A DNA stretch of 64,000 nucleotides from Nonomuraea aurantiaca (GTDB lineage: Bacteria > Actinomycetota > Actinomycetes > Streptosporangiales > Streptosporangiaceae): positions 1 to 64,000 of the forward strand of contig NZ_JAIWNB010000008.1 of assembly GCF_020215705.1 (NCBI RefSeq). The letters run 5' to 3'. The notes under the pieces were generated by a model, which saw nothing but the letters and a program-made list of their open reading frames with translations, did not search any database and had not been told where the DNA came from. This document shows, piece after piece, positions 23,308 through 31,212 of the stretch. The number at the start of each line of letters is the position of its first letter. The first letter of the stretch is position 1. The translations under genes and the position numbers were made by a program.

Positions 23308-24971
23308 ACACGGCTGAGTTACTGGCACGGGCCCGTCTGCTCAACCGAGATCTGGCACCGGGTGAGCCGCTCGCCGAAACGGTGATCCGGCCGCTGACCG
23401 CGGCGCTCACTGAACCCGAAGCCGAGGTCGCGGAGGACGGCACCCCCGCCGAGCGCCTGTGGAAGCTGGCCAAGGACGCTACGCGACTGCGTGCCAGATC
23501 AGGCGCGCACCAGGGCTTGATCGAGGCCACGGCCGCGTTGCAGCACCTGGCCTGCTTGTTCGCCGCGGACACCGACTCCTTGACCAAGCGGATCGCCGAA
23601 CTGGCGGACATCCAAGGCGACCTGGAGTCACGCGTCGACGTCGCGGACGACGGACCCTATCTGGTCACCAACGTCTCGAGTGTCACCAACTGGCTGGGCG
23701 CGCCCATCCAGACGTTCCCGCAGATGACGCTGTGCCGATGCGGTCAGTCCGCCACCAAACCGCTGTGCGACGGCAGCCATGCCCGCATCGGGTTCAGCGG
23801 CGCCAAGGACCCGGCCAGAGTGCCTGACCAGCTCGACACCTACGAAGGCGTGCAGGTCACCGTCCAGGACAACCGCGGCGTATGCGCCCACTCCGGACTG
23901 TGCACCGATCGGCTGCCCATGGTGTTCCGGGTGGGCGAGGAACCGTTCGTGGCGCCCAGCGGCGGCCGGGCCGACGAGATCGTCCGGGCCGTACGCGCCT
24001 GCCCGTCCGGTGCGCTCCGCGCCACGATCGACGGTCATCAGGTTCCCGACCCGCGGCGCGAACCCGCGATCGAGGTGTCCAAGGACGGCCCGTACCGTAT
24101 CACCGGCGGCATCCCGCTCGGCGGCGACTCCTCCCGGGAGCACTACAGTCTGTGCCGGTGCGGCCACTCACGGAACAAACCGCTCTGCAGCGGCATGCAC
24201 TACTACGTCGGCTTCGCCGATCCGCCGCAGCCGGAGGACCCCACGATCTTCGAGTGGGCCGGCGGCCTGCCCGCGCTAAGGCGTATGACGCACATCTTCT
24301 ATGAGAAGTACGTCCCACAGGACGACCTGCTCGGTCCGTTGTTCGCCCGAATGTCGCCGGACCATCCAGAACGCGTCGCCGCATGGCTCGCCGAGACGTT
24401 CGGCGGCCCCAAGCTCTACACCGAGCAGTACGGCGGGTACGACCACATGGTCGCCGAGCACGCCGGCAAGGCGCTGACCGAACAATGGCGAGCCCGATGG
24501 GCGCAGCTCATCAGCCAGGCCGCCGACGACGCCGGGCTGCCCACCGACCCGGAGTTCCGGGCGGCGTTCGCCGGTTACATCGAATGGGGCTCGAGGATCG
24601 CGCTGGAGAACTCCCAGCCCGGCGCCACACCGCCACCGCACATGCCGGTGCCCCAATGGTGGTGGGTGTGCGAGGCCAAGCCCGGCTCCCGCGTCTCCGC
24701 ACTGGCACCACCCGCGCGACGTGCGCAGGTGCGGCTCCCGGCACCTGGTGAGCCGGTCGGTTTCGCCGACCACATCAAGCCGCTGTTCCGGGAAGTGGAC
24801 CGCAAATCGATGAGTTTCGCCTTCGACCTGTGGTCACAGGAAGACGTCGCCCAGCATGCCGACGCGATCCTGCACCGGCTCCGCCAGGGCACCATGCCGT
24901 GCGACGGCGCCTGGTCCGCCGAGCAGGTCGACCTCTTCGCCCGATGGATCACCGAAGGAACCGCACCGTAA
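23304..24971 (+). CDS. CDGSH / [4Fe-4S] mono-cluster / CDGSH / truncated hemoglobin fusion protein
   Basis: This 555-residue multidomain redox protein has an N-terminal helical segment (1-110), a first CDGSH domain with LCRCGQSATKPLCDGSHARI (Cys144, 146, 155 and His159), and a divergent ferredoxin-like domain with GVCAHSGLC and RACPSGAL (Cys194, 200, 233). A second CDGSH-type site follows with LCRCGHSRNKPLCSGMHYY (Cys284, 286, 295, His299), and then a group II-like truncated globin domain from about 320 to 455 (THIFYEKYVPQDDLLGPLFA, GGYDHMVAEHAG). The last 95 residues are unassigned. It could couple Fe-S electron transfer to O2 or NO chemistry at haem. It is translationally coupled to the ABM protein. 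Confidence 0.9.
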   Translation: MNTAELLARARLLNRDLAPGEPLAETVIRPLTAALTEPEAEVAEDGTPAERLWKLAKDATRLRARSGAHQGLIEATAALQHLACLFAADTDSLTKRIAELADIQGDLESRVDVADDGPYLVTNVSSVTNWLGAPIQTFPQMTLCRCGQSATKPLCDGSHARIGFSGAKDPARVPDQLDTYEGVQVTVQDNRGVCAHSGLCTDRLPMVFRVGEEPFVAPSGGRADEIVRAVRACPSGALRATIDGHQVPDPRREPAIEVSKDGPYRITGGIPLGGDSSREHYSLCRCGHSRNKPLCSGMHYYVGFADPPQPEDPTIFEWAGGLPALRRMTHIFYEKYVPQDDLLGPLFARMSPDHPERVAAWLAETFGGPKLYTEQYGGYDHMVAEHAGKALTEQWRARWAQLISQAADDAGLPTDPEFRAAFAGYIEWGSRIALENSQPGATPPPHMPVPQWWWVCEAKPGSRVSALAPPARRAQVRLPAPGEPVGFADHIKPLFREVDRKSMSFAFDLWSQEDVAQHADAILHRLRQGTMPCDGAWSAEQVDLFARWITEGTAP

Positions 24972-25021
24972 GCCGTAAGGCGAAGCCGGCGTCCTCCTCG
25001 ACGGAACGGAGCAATCCCGCC

Positions 25022-25885
25022 ATGATCGTCGTCACCGGCGCCACGGGCACTGTCGGCACACTGCTGGTGCGGGGACAGCGAGAACGGGGCGTGCCCACGC
25101 GTGCCATATCGCGCACCACGGCCTCCCCTGAACCGGGCATCCAGCGGGTCACCGCCGACCTGGACGACATGTCAACGCTGGTCGCCGCGTATGCGGACGC
25201 CGACGCGGTCTTCCTGGTCACGCCGGTGCATCCGCGAATGGCGCGGTTCGCCCGCAATGTGATCGAGGCCGCGGTCCGAGGTGGGAACCGGCCGCGGATC
25301 GTGCTGCTGGCCGCGGCCGGGCTCGACCAGAACGTGCGAGGCGTCCGTTTCCTGAACGCGCACGCCGAAGGGCTGGCCGCGCTGAGAGCCAGTGACCTGC
25401 CCTATACGGTGCTGGCCCCCAACGGCTTCTTCCAGAACCTGTTCACCATGGCGGGCGCGATCCGCGCCGGGACACTCGCGGCTCCCGCCGGCGACGCCGC
25501 GATCTCGTTCGTGGACGCCCGTGACGTCGCTGACGCGGCCGCGCACGTGCTGACCACCGACGGGCACGACCGCGCGACCTACACACTCACCGGACCACAA
25601 TCGCTCACGCACGCCGAGATCGCCGACCAGTTCGGTGCTGTCGCGGGCTCGAACGTCCGCTACTCGGCGCTGTCACCGGAACAGGCCCGCGACCAGCTGA
25701 CCGCCGCCGGACTAGATCCCTGGCGGGTGGACGGCCTGATCGAGCTCTACGGCTTCTACGCGAGCGGTCACGCCGCCGCCGTCAGCGACGACATCGAGCG
25801 TCTCCTCGGCCGCGCGCCGCGCTCACTCGCCGAGTTCGTCGCTGACTACCGCCAGGCGTTCTCGGCAAGCACACACCCTGGGTGA
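25022..25885 (+). CDS. NmrA-like NAD(P)H-binding reductase (atypical SDR)
   Basis: This 287-residue Rossmann protein starts MIVVTGATGTVGTLLVRG and carries the GATGTVG dinucleotide motif at 6-12. It has DLDDMSTLVAAYADADAVFL and a C-terminal YTLTGPQSLTHAEIA typical of the NmrA/quinone-reductase 2 (QorB-like) group. It follows the CDGSH-globin gene after 50 bases with GGAACGGAG upstream, so it belongs to the TetR-controlled operon. It could feed electrons from NADPH or reduce quinones. A second, frameshifted member of this family is at 35542-36372. Confidence 0.9.
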   Translation: MIVVTGATGTVGTLLVRGQRERGVPTRAISRTTASPEPGIQRVTADLDDMSTLVAAYADADAVFLVTPVHPRMARFARNVIEAAVRGGNRPRIVLLAAAGLDQNVRGVRFLNAHAEGLAALRASDLPYTVLAPNGFFQNLFTMAGAIRAGTLAAPAGDAAISFVDARDVADAAAHVLTTDGHDRATYTLTGPQSLTHAEIADQFGAVAGSNVRYSALSPEQARDQLTAAGLDPWRVDGLIELYGFYASGHAAAVSDDIERLLGRAPRSLAEFVADYRQAFSASTHPG

Positions 25886-25950
25886 AAGAGTGATGCCAGG
25901 TTTCCGAGCGCCTGGGCGGGCAGGCCGATGCGGGAGCCCATGGCCACTTG

Positions 25951-25974
25951 TTAAGTGGGGAGTTCCCCACTTAA
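25951..25974. promoter_or_regulatory. Perfect 10-bp inverted repeat upstream of the SnoaL-like gene
   Basis: TTAAGTGGGG-AGTT-CCCCACTTAA has two perfect ten-base arms and a four-base spacer, ending 11 bases before the ATG at 25985. It would sit over the promoter or in the leader, and is a strong operator candidate (MarR, HxlR or TetR class). The binding protein is unknown; the AraC regulator downstream is possible but AraC sites are usually direct repeats. Confidence 0.7.
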
Positions 25975-25984
25975 TCTGACCGGC

Positions 25985-26398
25985 ATGACACTGAGCGCCG
26001 ACGATCGCGCGGCCATCACAGAGCTGATCTCCCTGCACGGGCACCTGTTCGACGACGGTGAGCTCGACCGGTTGGACGAGCTGTTCACCCCTGACATCGT
26101 CTATGACTCCACCGACTTCGGCGTCGGATTGCTGGAGGGGGTGGCGGCGATCCGGGACGCCGCGCTCACTCTGGGCGCGCGAAACCCCGTGGGCCATCAC
26201 GTGACCAATGTCGTGCTCACCGAACTCGCCGACGGCAGGGTCCGGGCCCGGTCCAAAGGGATCGCCATCATGGCGGGCGGCACCTGCGGAAGCGCGACCT
26301 ACGACGATGTCATCTCGTACGGCGACCAGGGGTGGCGGATCAGCCACCGCAAGATCATCGCGCGGCGAGCGCCTCTCGGGGGTCTCGGCAGCTCATGA
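25985..26398 (+). CDS. SnoaL-like / NTF2-fold protein
   Basis: This 137-residue protein has the NTF2-like cone fold signature: ISLHGHLFDDGELDRLDELF, then TPDIVYDSTDFG, GHHVTNVVL and a C-terminal WRISHRKIIAR. Such proteins are polyketide cyclases, isomerases or small-molecule binding domains; the activity cannot be read from sequence. The inverted repeat just upstream indicates tight regulation. No obvious pathway partner is adjacent. Confidence 0.88.
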   Translation: MTLSADDRAAITELISLHGHLFDDGELDRLDELFTPDIVYDSTDFGVGLLEGVAAIRDAALTLGARNPVGHHVTNVVLTELADGRVRARSKGIAIMAGGTCGSATYDDVISYGDQGWRISHRKIIARRAPLGGLGSS

Positions 26399-26442
26399 CC
26401 ACGGTCAGCCGCCCTGGAGCTTGTCCGCCGTAGTGTGACAAG

Positions 26443-27351
26443 GTGACCGTTCCCGCCGACCAGATCTCCACCGCCTTGGCGCCCTTCGTGGCGACGCTGG
26501 CCGCGTACGATCTCGGGCCGGGCTCGGGCGGCGTACATCGCGGGCTTCCCTCATCCACGGTGTCGATCACGATCCCCGAGGAGGACCCGCTGGAGATCGC
26601 CTGGGTCGGGCGGCCCGGCTCACGCAGACGGCTCCGGGCAGTGGTGGCCGGACTCCATCTGAGCGCTGCCGAGCTGCGGCAAGAGGGGTGCACACGCGGC
26701 GTGTGGTTGACGCTCAGCCCACTGGGCGCCGGCGCGCTGCTGGGACTTCCCTCCTCGGCACTGGCCGGGGACATCGCCGATCTCGCCGACATCGTCCCGG
26801 CGATGGCGGACCTGCCGGAGCGTTTGGCGGCCTGCGGGTCCTGGTCGCAACGTCGCGCCCTCGTCGAACGCTCTCTGCTCACCGGCCTGGCACGGCACGG
26901 CGAACGTGCCAACAGTCGCGAGCTGCGGGCCACACTCGCGGTCCTTTCCGGGACCACCCGGGTGCAGGAGGCCGCTCAGCTGCTCGGGTGCTCCCGGCGG
27001 CACCTGAGCAGTACGGTTCGTACCGAGTTCGGGGTGACGCCGAAGGAGTACCAACGGCTCGTCCGCTTCGAGGCCGCCCGGGGCCGGCTCGTGGCCGCCG
27101 CCGGTGGGGGAGCGGACGGTCTGGCGGCGGTGGCCGCCGCGTCGGGATTCGCCGATCAGGCGCACCTCACCCGGGAGTGGCGGGCCATGGCCGGGTGCAC
27201 GCCCACCGAGTGGCTGCGCGCCGAAGGCCTGGCCGTACGGGGTTCGCCGGCCTCCAACCGGCCACCGGGCGAGAAGCGTGCCTCCAACCGGCCACCGGGC
27301 GAGAAGCGCGCGTCCAACCGGCTGCCGAGCGAGGAGCGCGCGTCCAGGTGA
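26443..27351 (+). CDS. AraC-family transcriptional regulator
   Basis: This 302-residue regulator has an N-terminal sensory region with LTLSPLGAGALLGLPSSAL and DLPERLAACGSWSQRRALVE, typical of AraC proteins with a cupin-derived DUF6597-like domain. The C-terminal double helix-turn-helix is at about 165-265 (VQEAAQLLGCSRRHLSSTVR; VAAASGFADQAHLTREWRAM, GCTPTEW). GTG start at 26443. The C-terminal 33 residues are a tandem repeat of ASNRPPGEKR-like units encoded by a 30-bp DNA repeat, an unusual disordered extension. It may regulate the VOC-protein gene downstream. Confidence 0.9.
   Translation: MTVPADQISTALAPFVATLAAYDLGPGSGGVHRGLPSSTVSITIPEEDPLEIAWVGRPGSRRRLRAVVAGLHLSAAELRQEGCTRGVWLTLSPLGAGALLGLPSSALAGDIADLADIVPAMADLPERLAACGSWSQRRALVERSLLTGLARHGERANSRELRATLAVLSGTTRVQEAAQLLGCSRRHLSSTVRTEFGVTPKEYQRLVRFEAARGRLVAAAGGGADGLAAVAAASGFADQAHLTREWRAMAGCTPTEWLRAEGLAVRGSPASNRPPGEKRASNRPPGEKRASNRLPSEERASR
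27251..27348. repeat. 30-bp tandem repeat in the 3' end of the AraC gene
   Basis: About 3.2 copies of a 30-base unit run in frame. Units 1 and 2 (27251-27280 and 27281-27310) differ at a single position; unit 3 (27311-27340) is more diverged. Each encodes ten residues like ASNRPPGEKR. The near identity of units 1 and 2 suggests recent slippage duplication. Confidence 0.9.
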
Positions 27352-27421
27352 CAGCCGATGCGGGCGCGTTCGTTCCCATATGTTCAAGACCCCTACGCCC
27401 GCCCGACCTCACCATGGGCAC

Positions 27422-27817
27422 ATGACGCCAGATATCCGCATTACCCCTCGTCTCATCGTGCCCGACCCGGACCGCGCGTCGGCGTTCTACCAGGACGCCC
27501 TCGGCGCCGAGCAAGTGTTCCGTGCTCCGCAGGGCGACGATGGACGGCCCCCCGTCGTCGACCACCGCATCGGTGGTTCGTCCTTCCGCGTCTCGCCGGC
27601 CGTCTCGTCGTGGGGCTGGCTCTCACCAAGCGACCTCGGCGGCTCCGCGGTACTCCTCGAGATCGAGGTCGGCGACTCGGACGCGGTCGGCGAACGCATG
27701 ATCGCCCACGGCGCCGAGGTGCTCGTGCCCATCGAGAACCGGCCCTACGGCAAGCGCTCGGGCCGCGTCCGTGACCCATTCGGCCATCTGTGGATCATCA
27801 CCGGCGACCTCCGCTGA
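27422..27817 (+). CDS. VOC-family (glyoxalase/bleomycin-resistance fold) protein
   Basis: This 131-residue protein has paired beta-alpha-beta modules: TPRLIVPDPDRASAFYQDAL GA-type opening, then VLLEIEVGDSDAVGERMIAH and the closing GRVRDPFGHLWIITG. The last is the PhnB/glyoxalase signature with a metal-ligand position. It may bind or detoxify a small molecule. The start at 27422 is the first ATG giving the proper family N-terminus; longer frames overlap the AraC gene. Confidence 0.88.
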   Translation: MTPDIRITPRLIVPDPDRASAFYQDALGAEQVFRAPQGDDGRPPVVDHRIGGSSFRVSPAVSSWGWLSPSDLGGSAVLLEIEVGDSDAVGERMIAHGAEVLVPIENRPYGKRSGRVRDPFGHLWIITGDLR

Positions 27818-27846
27818 GCCGACCTTGGATCGGTGGGCGCCGAAGG

Positions 27847-27970
27847 TCAGGGCATTCGTGCCCAGAAGTCGAGGCCGTGCTCGGCCACGTAGTCCGTGCC
27901 GCCGATCCGTTCGGGTGCCAGGGATTGAACGTAACCGGCGCTGACGTCGGGCCAGACCGGCAGGTCCGCG
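27847..27970 (-). pseudogene. 3' gene fragment cut by the IS5 remnant
   Basis: On the minus strand, about 40 codons with strong GC-rich third positions read ADLPVWPDVSAGYVQSLAPE, then RIGGTDYVAEHGLDFWARMP and a stop. Codon bias is clearly coding-like up to about 27970, where the frame merges with transposase DNA of opposite orientation. I do not recognise the family. It looks like the C-terminus of a gene whose 5' part was lost at the IS junction. Confidence 0.45.
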
Positions 27971-28722
27971 CGGGCGGGATCGCCGTGGCGGGACGTGCCA
28001 GCCCGGTATGGCGAGTGGGAGACCGTGTACGGGCTGTTTCGGCGGTGGCAGCGGGACGGCACGTGGGCTCGGATCTTGAAGGAGCTGCAGGCCAGAGCCG
28101 ACGCCAAGGGGCCGATCACCTGGGATGTGAGCGTGGACTCCACGATCACCCGCGCGCACCAGCACGCCGCTGGTGCACGTAAAAGGGGGATCTGCAGGTC
28201 GAGACGCCCGGCGGCATCGATATCGAGCCTGCCGACCATCGCCTGGGCCGCTCTCGGGGTGGGCTGACCACCAAGCTGCACCTGGCCGTCGAGCAGGGGC
28301 AGAAGCTGTTATCGCTGATCATCACTGCTGGTCAACGCGGGGATTCTCCTCAGTTCCAGCTCGTGCTGGAGCGGATCAGTGTGCCCCGGCTGGGGCCGGG
28401 GCGCCCGTGCAAGCGTCCGGACAGGGTCCGTGCCGATAAGGCGTACGGCTCGCGCGCCAACCGCGCCTACCTGCGCAGGCGCGGCATCGCGTGCACGATC
28501 CCGGAGAAGACAGATCAGATCCGTCACCGTAAGAACCGGGGCAGCCGAGGAGGTCGGCCGCCCACGTTCTGCAAGATCGACTACCGGGAGCGTCACGCCG
28601 TGGAATGTGGCATCAACCGACTCAAACGCCACCGGGCCGTTGCGACCAGGTACGAAAAGCTGGCCGTCCGCTATGAAGCCACCATCACCATCGCCGCCAT
28701 CAACGAGTGGCTGTAGCCACCA
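27971..28722 (+). mobile_element. IS5-family insertion sequence remnant
   Basis: The left part of the element (left inverted repeat and the first ~50 transposase codons) is missing and no clear right inverted repeat follows the transposase stop at 28716. The DDE transposase is otherwise recognisable. It is probably immobile. Confidence 0.75.
27974..28716 (+). pseudogene. IS5-family transposase, 5'-truncated, in two frames
   Basis: Frame one reads SPWRDVPARYGEWETVYGLF, RRWQRDGTWARILKELQARA and WDVSVDSTITRAHQHAAGA with the first catalytic Asp. At the run AAAAGGGGG (28181-28189) the homology moves by -1 to DLQVETPGGIDIEPADHRLG, RSRGGLTTKLHLAVEQGQKL, the second Asp region (DRVRADKAYGSRANRAYLRR) and YRERHAVECGINRLKRHRAV with the catalytic Glu, ending AINEWL. 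Some IS5 subgroups use programmed frameshifting, so the shift itself may be natural. The missing N-terminus is not. Confidence 0.85.
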
Positions 28723-29040
28723 TCAGCCGCGCACCCGAGACTGCTCCACCTCTAGCACCGCAGCCAATGTTGGGTGCACCCGCCCCACATCGATCGTCGT
28801 GACCGTGTACTTGGCGACGCCAGCCACAACAAACGGATCCTCGGCAGCCATCCGCTCGGCAGCCACACGGTCAATGCCGTATGCCACGATGGCCCCACCC
28901 AGAGCCGAGGGCACCGTCTGCCCCGACAGCAAGAACATGCCATCGCGGTGATGACGTTCCAGGAACTCGACATGAGCAGCGACGAATGGCTCTGCCTCCC
29001 GCTCCGACGCCGTGTACTGCAGAAACAACAAGTGGAGCAT
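28723..29040 (-). CDS. YciI-like family protein
   Basis: This 105-residue ferredoxin-like-fold protein starts MLHLLFLQYTASEREAEPFV and continues AAHVEFLERHHRDGMFLLSG, VAAERMAAEDPFVVAGVAKY. The conserved His (in AAHVEFL) and Asp (in AEDPF) are present, as in YciI/DGPF proteins of uncertain enzymatic role. It is squeezed between the IS5 remnant (6 bases from the transposase stop) and an IS-like terminus upstream, so its native promoter may be lost. Confidence 0.88.
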   Translation of the reverse strand: MLHLLFLQYTASEREAEPFVAAHVEFLERHHRDGMFLLSGQTVPSALGGAIVAYGIDRVAAERMAAEDPFVVAGVAKYTVTTIDVGRVHPTLAAVLEVEQSRVRG

Positions 29041-29113
29041 CCCGTCCCTCAGATCTCCTTAGGCGATCGGCAAATCATCGCACTCATTGATCCGTTTTTG
29101 AAACAGGGCCTAG
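29041..29113 (-). mobile_element. Probable IS5-type left terminus
   Basis: On the minus strand, starting at 29111, GGCCCTGTTTCAAAAACGG is followed by an AT-richer leader (ATGAGTGCGATGATTTGCCG). This resembles the terminal inverted repeat and leader of actinomycete IS5 elements. A CTAG-like base pattern flanks it. The esterase reading frame stops making sense exactly here. Only this terminus is present, so it is a fragment. Confidence 0.45.
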
Positions 29114-29893
29114 TGCCGACTCGGGATCGCTGCCCGGCGTGACCCAGCCGCGCTCGGCCGCGACCGCGGCGCCGAACCGCTCCAGTTCGGCCACCGGGGA
29201 CCACCTCGGCGGCAGCGCCGGAACACCGGGAATGAAGGTGTGCGGCGGCGTCGTGCCCAGTACCGAGAACGCGCTCTGCAGGATCGCTCGGTGGAACAGC
29301 CCTGCCGATGCGGGTGACACGAGGTGCGCCGCGATCATGAGGGCCCCGTACGATTCTCCGACCAGGGTCACATTCGCCGGGTCGCCGCCGAACCGCGCGA
29401 TTTCCCGCCGCACCCAGCGCAGTACGGCCTGCTGGTCCCGCAGACCGAAGGTGCCCCCGTCGGCGAGAGCCGGGCGGCCGAAGCACCCGAACGCGCCGAG
29501 CCGGAAGTTCGGTGCCACGACGACGCCGCCGGCTACGGCCAGCCGCCGTGCATCGTAGGCGGCGGCACTGCCGTTCGTCCCGCCGCCGCCATGCAGCCAT
29601 ACCAGCACCGGACGCCCGATGCCCTGGGCCTCCGGCACGGTGATGTCGAGCGTCAGGCAGTCCTCGTCTATGGAGGTGACGTCCGCGAACGACTGGGCCG
29701 ACTGCGGCGCCGGATTTCCGGGTTCGGTCGCGTCCCGGACCCGGGGCCACGGCTCGACCGGCGCGGGCGGTCGCCATCGCCTGTCTCCGATCGGGGCGGC
29801 GGCATAAGGAATCCCCCGGAACAAGAGATGGCCGTCAAGCCGGCGGCCACGGATGGCGCCGCTGCTCAGCCGTACGGTCACGTGCTGGGTCAT
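29084..29893 (-). pseudogene. Type-B carboxylesterase, 3'-truncated
   Basis: This 269-residue frame starting MTQHVTVRLSSGAIRGRR has LLFRGIPYAAAPIGDRRW, the oxyanion motif VWLHGGGGTNG and the nucleophile elbow GESYGAL. Full-length homologues are about 500 residues. Here the protein ends after DPESAL, where an IS-like terminus begins and adds a short foreign tail. The catalytic acid and His are lost, so the enzyme should be inactive. The start follows a truncated TetR gene on the same strand. Confidence 0.85.
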
Positions 29894-29909
29894 GGTGCGA
29901 ACACCGCGG

Positions 29910-30203
29910 TCAATGTGCGCGTCGCGGATTGCCGATCGAACGCGAGATCTGGAGACCGGCATCAGAACCCTCGCGGACGCGCACCCGCACCCGCTCGCTC
30001 ATGCGACGCACGGCGTCGTCATAGGCGAAGCGCAGCAGCTCATCCTTGCCGGCGAAGTAGTGCTGAATAAGCCCGACCGAAACCCCGGCCTCCGCCGCCA
30101 CGCGCGAGAACGAGACGCCGCCCAGCCCCTCCGCGGCGAGCAGACGCTGGAATGCCCGTGCGATCTGGACACGACGCTGGTCATGATCGGCAACCCGCGG
30201 CAC
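29910..30203 (-). pseudogene. TetR-family regulator, 3'-truncated
   Basis: A 97-residue frame from GTG 30203 contains a complete TetR DNA-binding domain (RRVQIARAFQRLLAAEGLGG, then VAAEAGVSVGLIQHYFAGKD, FAYDDAVRRMSERV). After about residue 75 the sequence degenerates (SDAGLQISRSIGNPRRAH) and stops; TetR proteins normally have another ~110 residues. It sits 17 bases upstream of the truncated esterase, so a regulator-esterase pair has been damaged at both genes. Confidence 0.75.
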
Positions 30204-30274
30204 CCCGCTATCGTACAGCCGTATTGCTACCGCCACCCCGACCATGCCCCCTCACCGGATCAGGAGTTCGGCCC

Positions 30275-30649
30275 ATGCGCGCCACCCTGCGCGACGACCT
30301 GAAAACCGCCCTCAAGGCCCGCGACCACATCGCAGTCACCGCGCTCCGCTCTGCCCTGGCGGCGATCGAGAACGCCGAAGCCGTCCCTGTCGACTCCCCG
30401 TCTCCCGGCGCCGCGGAGCACGGAATCACCCGGAACGAACACTTCGCAGGCTCGACCGCCGGCCTGGGCTCCGCCGACGTAGAACGTCGCCTCCTCACCG
30501 AGGCCGAGCTGTTGTCGATCGTGGAGAAGGAAGTGCGGGAGCGCTCAGTCGCCGCACAGGAGTACGAGCGGCTGGGCCGCCACGACCACGCCGAACGGCT
30601 CCGCGCGGAGGCCGAGGTGCTGAGCCGGTACCTGAAGCCGACCGTCTGA
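30275..30649 (+). CDS. GatB/YqeY domain-containing protein
   Basis: This 124-residue helical protein reads MRATLRDDLKTALKARDHIA, TALRSALAAIENAEA and has a C-terminal VEKEVRERSVAAQEYERLGR, the YqeY signature. YqeY resembles the tail domain of the GatB amidotransferase subunit and may act on charged tRNA; the function of stand-alone forms is not settled. ATG at 30275 with AGGAG upstream. It is divergent from the truncated TetR gene. Confidence 0.93.
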   Translation: MRATLRDDLKTALKARDHIAVTALRSALAAIENAEAVPVDSPSPGAAEHGITRNEHFAGSTAGLGSADVERRLLTEAELLSIVEKEVRERSVAAQEYERLGRHDHAERLRAEAEVLSRYLKPTV

Positions 30650-30739
30650 GCACACCACGACCATCGCGTAGGGCTGTCACAAACGGGGCGGCCGTCTTGT
30701 CCTCACTCCGGACAATCCCCGTTTGGTATGGAGGAACAC

Positions 30740-31162
30740 ATGAGCGCACACCTGCCCCCAGGTGTTGAGGTGATCGCGACCCTGCCGGAGGCGGCGGCCC
30801 GGATCCCGGCCGGTGCCGAGGCCAGGACCGTCCGGGTCACCCTGGCGCCCGGTGACCCCGGTGCGCCGCCGCACCGGCATCCCGGGCCGATCTTCGGCTA
30901 CGTGACCCAGGGAGAGGTCCTCTTCGAGCTGGAGGGGCAGCCGCCCCGGGTGCTCAAGGCCGGTGACGCCCTGTTCGAGCCCGGGGGCGACGTGATCCAC
31001 CTCCAGGGCGCCAACAACCTTCCGGACGCGCAGTCGCAGATGGTGGTGACCATGTTCGCGCTCCCTGGCACCCCGATTCTGACCGTGGTCAGCGCGGAGG
31101 AGTTGGCCGAACGACGCCATCTACGGGTTACCCCGACCATGAGGGCCACCAGCATCTCCTGA
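30740..31162 (+). CDS. Cupin-domain protein
   Basis: This 140-residue single-cupin protein has the first metal motif in PPHRHPGPIFGYVTQGEVLF and a second in FEPGGDVIHLQGANNLPDAQ. Its position in the cell is cytoplasmic since no signal peptide is seen. I chose the ATG at 30740 because GGAGG lies five bases upstream; the ATG at 30728 lacks a site. Substrate is unknown. Confidence 0.88.
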   Translation: MSAHLPPGVEVIATLPEAAARIPAGAEARTVRVTLAPGDPGAPPHRHPGPIFGYVTQGEVLFELEGQPPRVLKAGDALFEPGGDVIHLQGANNLPDAQSQMVVTMFALPGTPILTVVSAEELAERRHLRVTPTMRATSIS

Positions 31163-31212
31163 TATACGAAGAGTCCATCTCCCATCACGTTGGGTGACGG
31201 TAGATTTCCCGT

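Noticed and set aside
23012..23611. 199-codon minus-strand frame
   Set aside because: Antisense to the ABM and CDGSH genes; no motifs and serine/arginine-rich.
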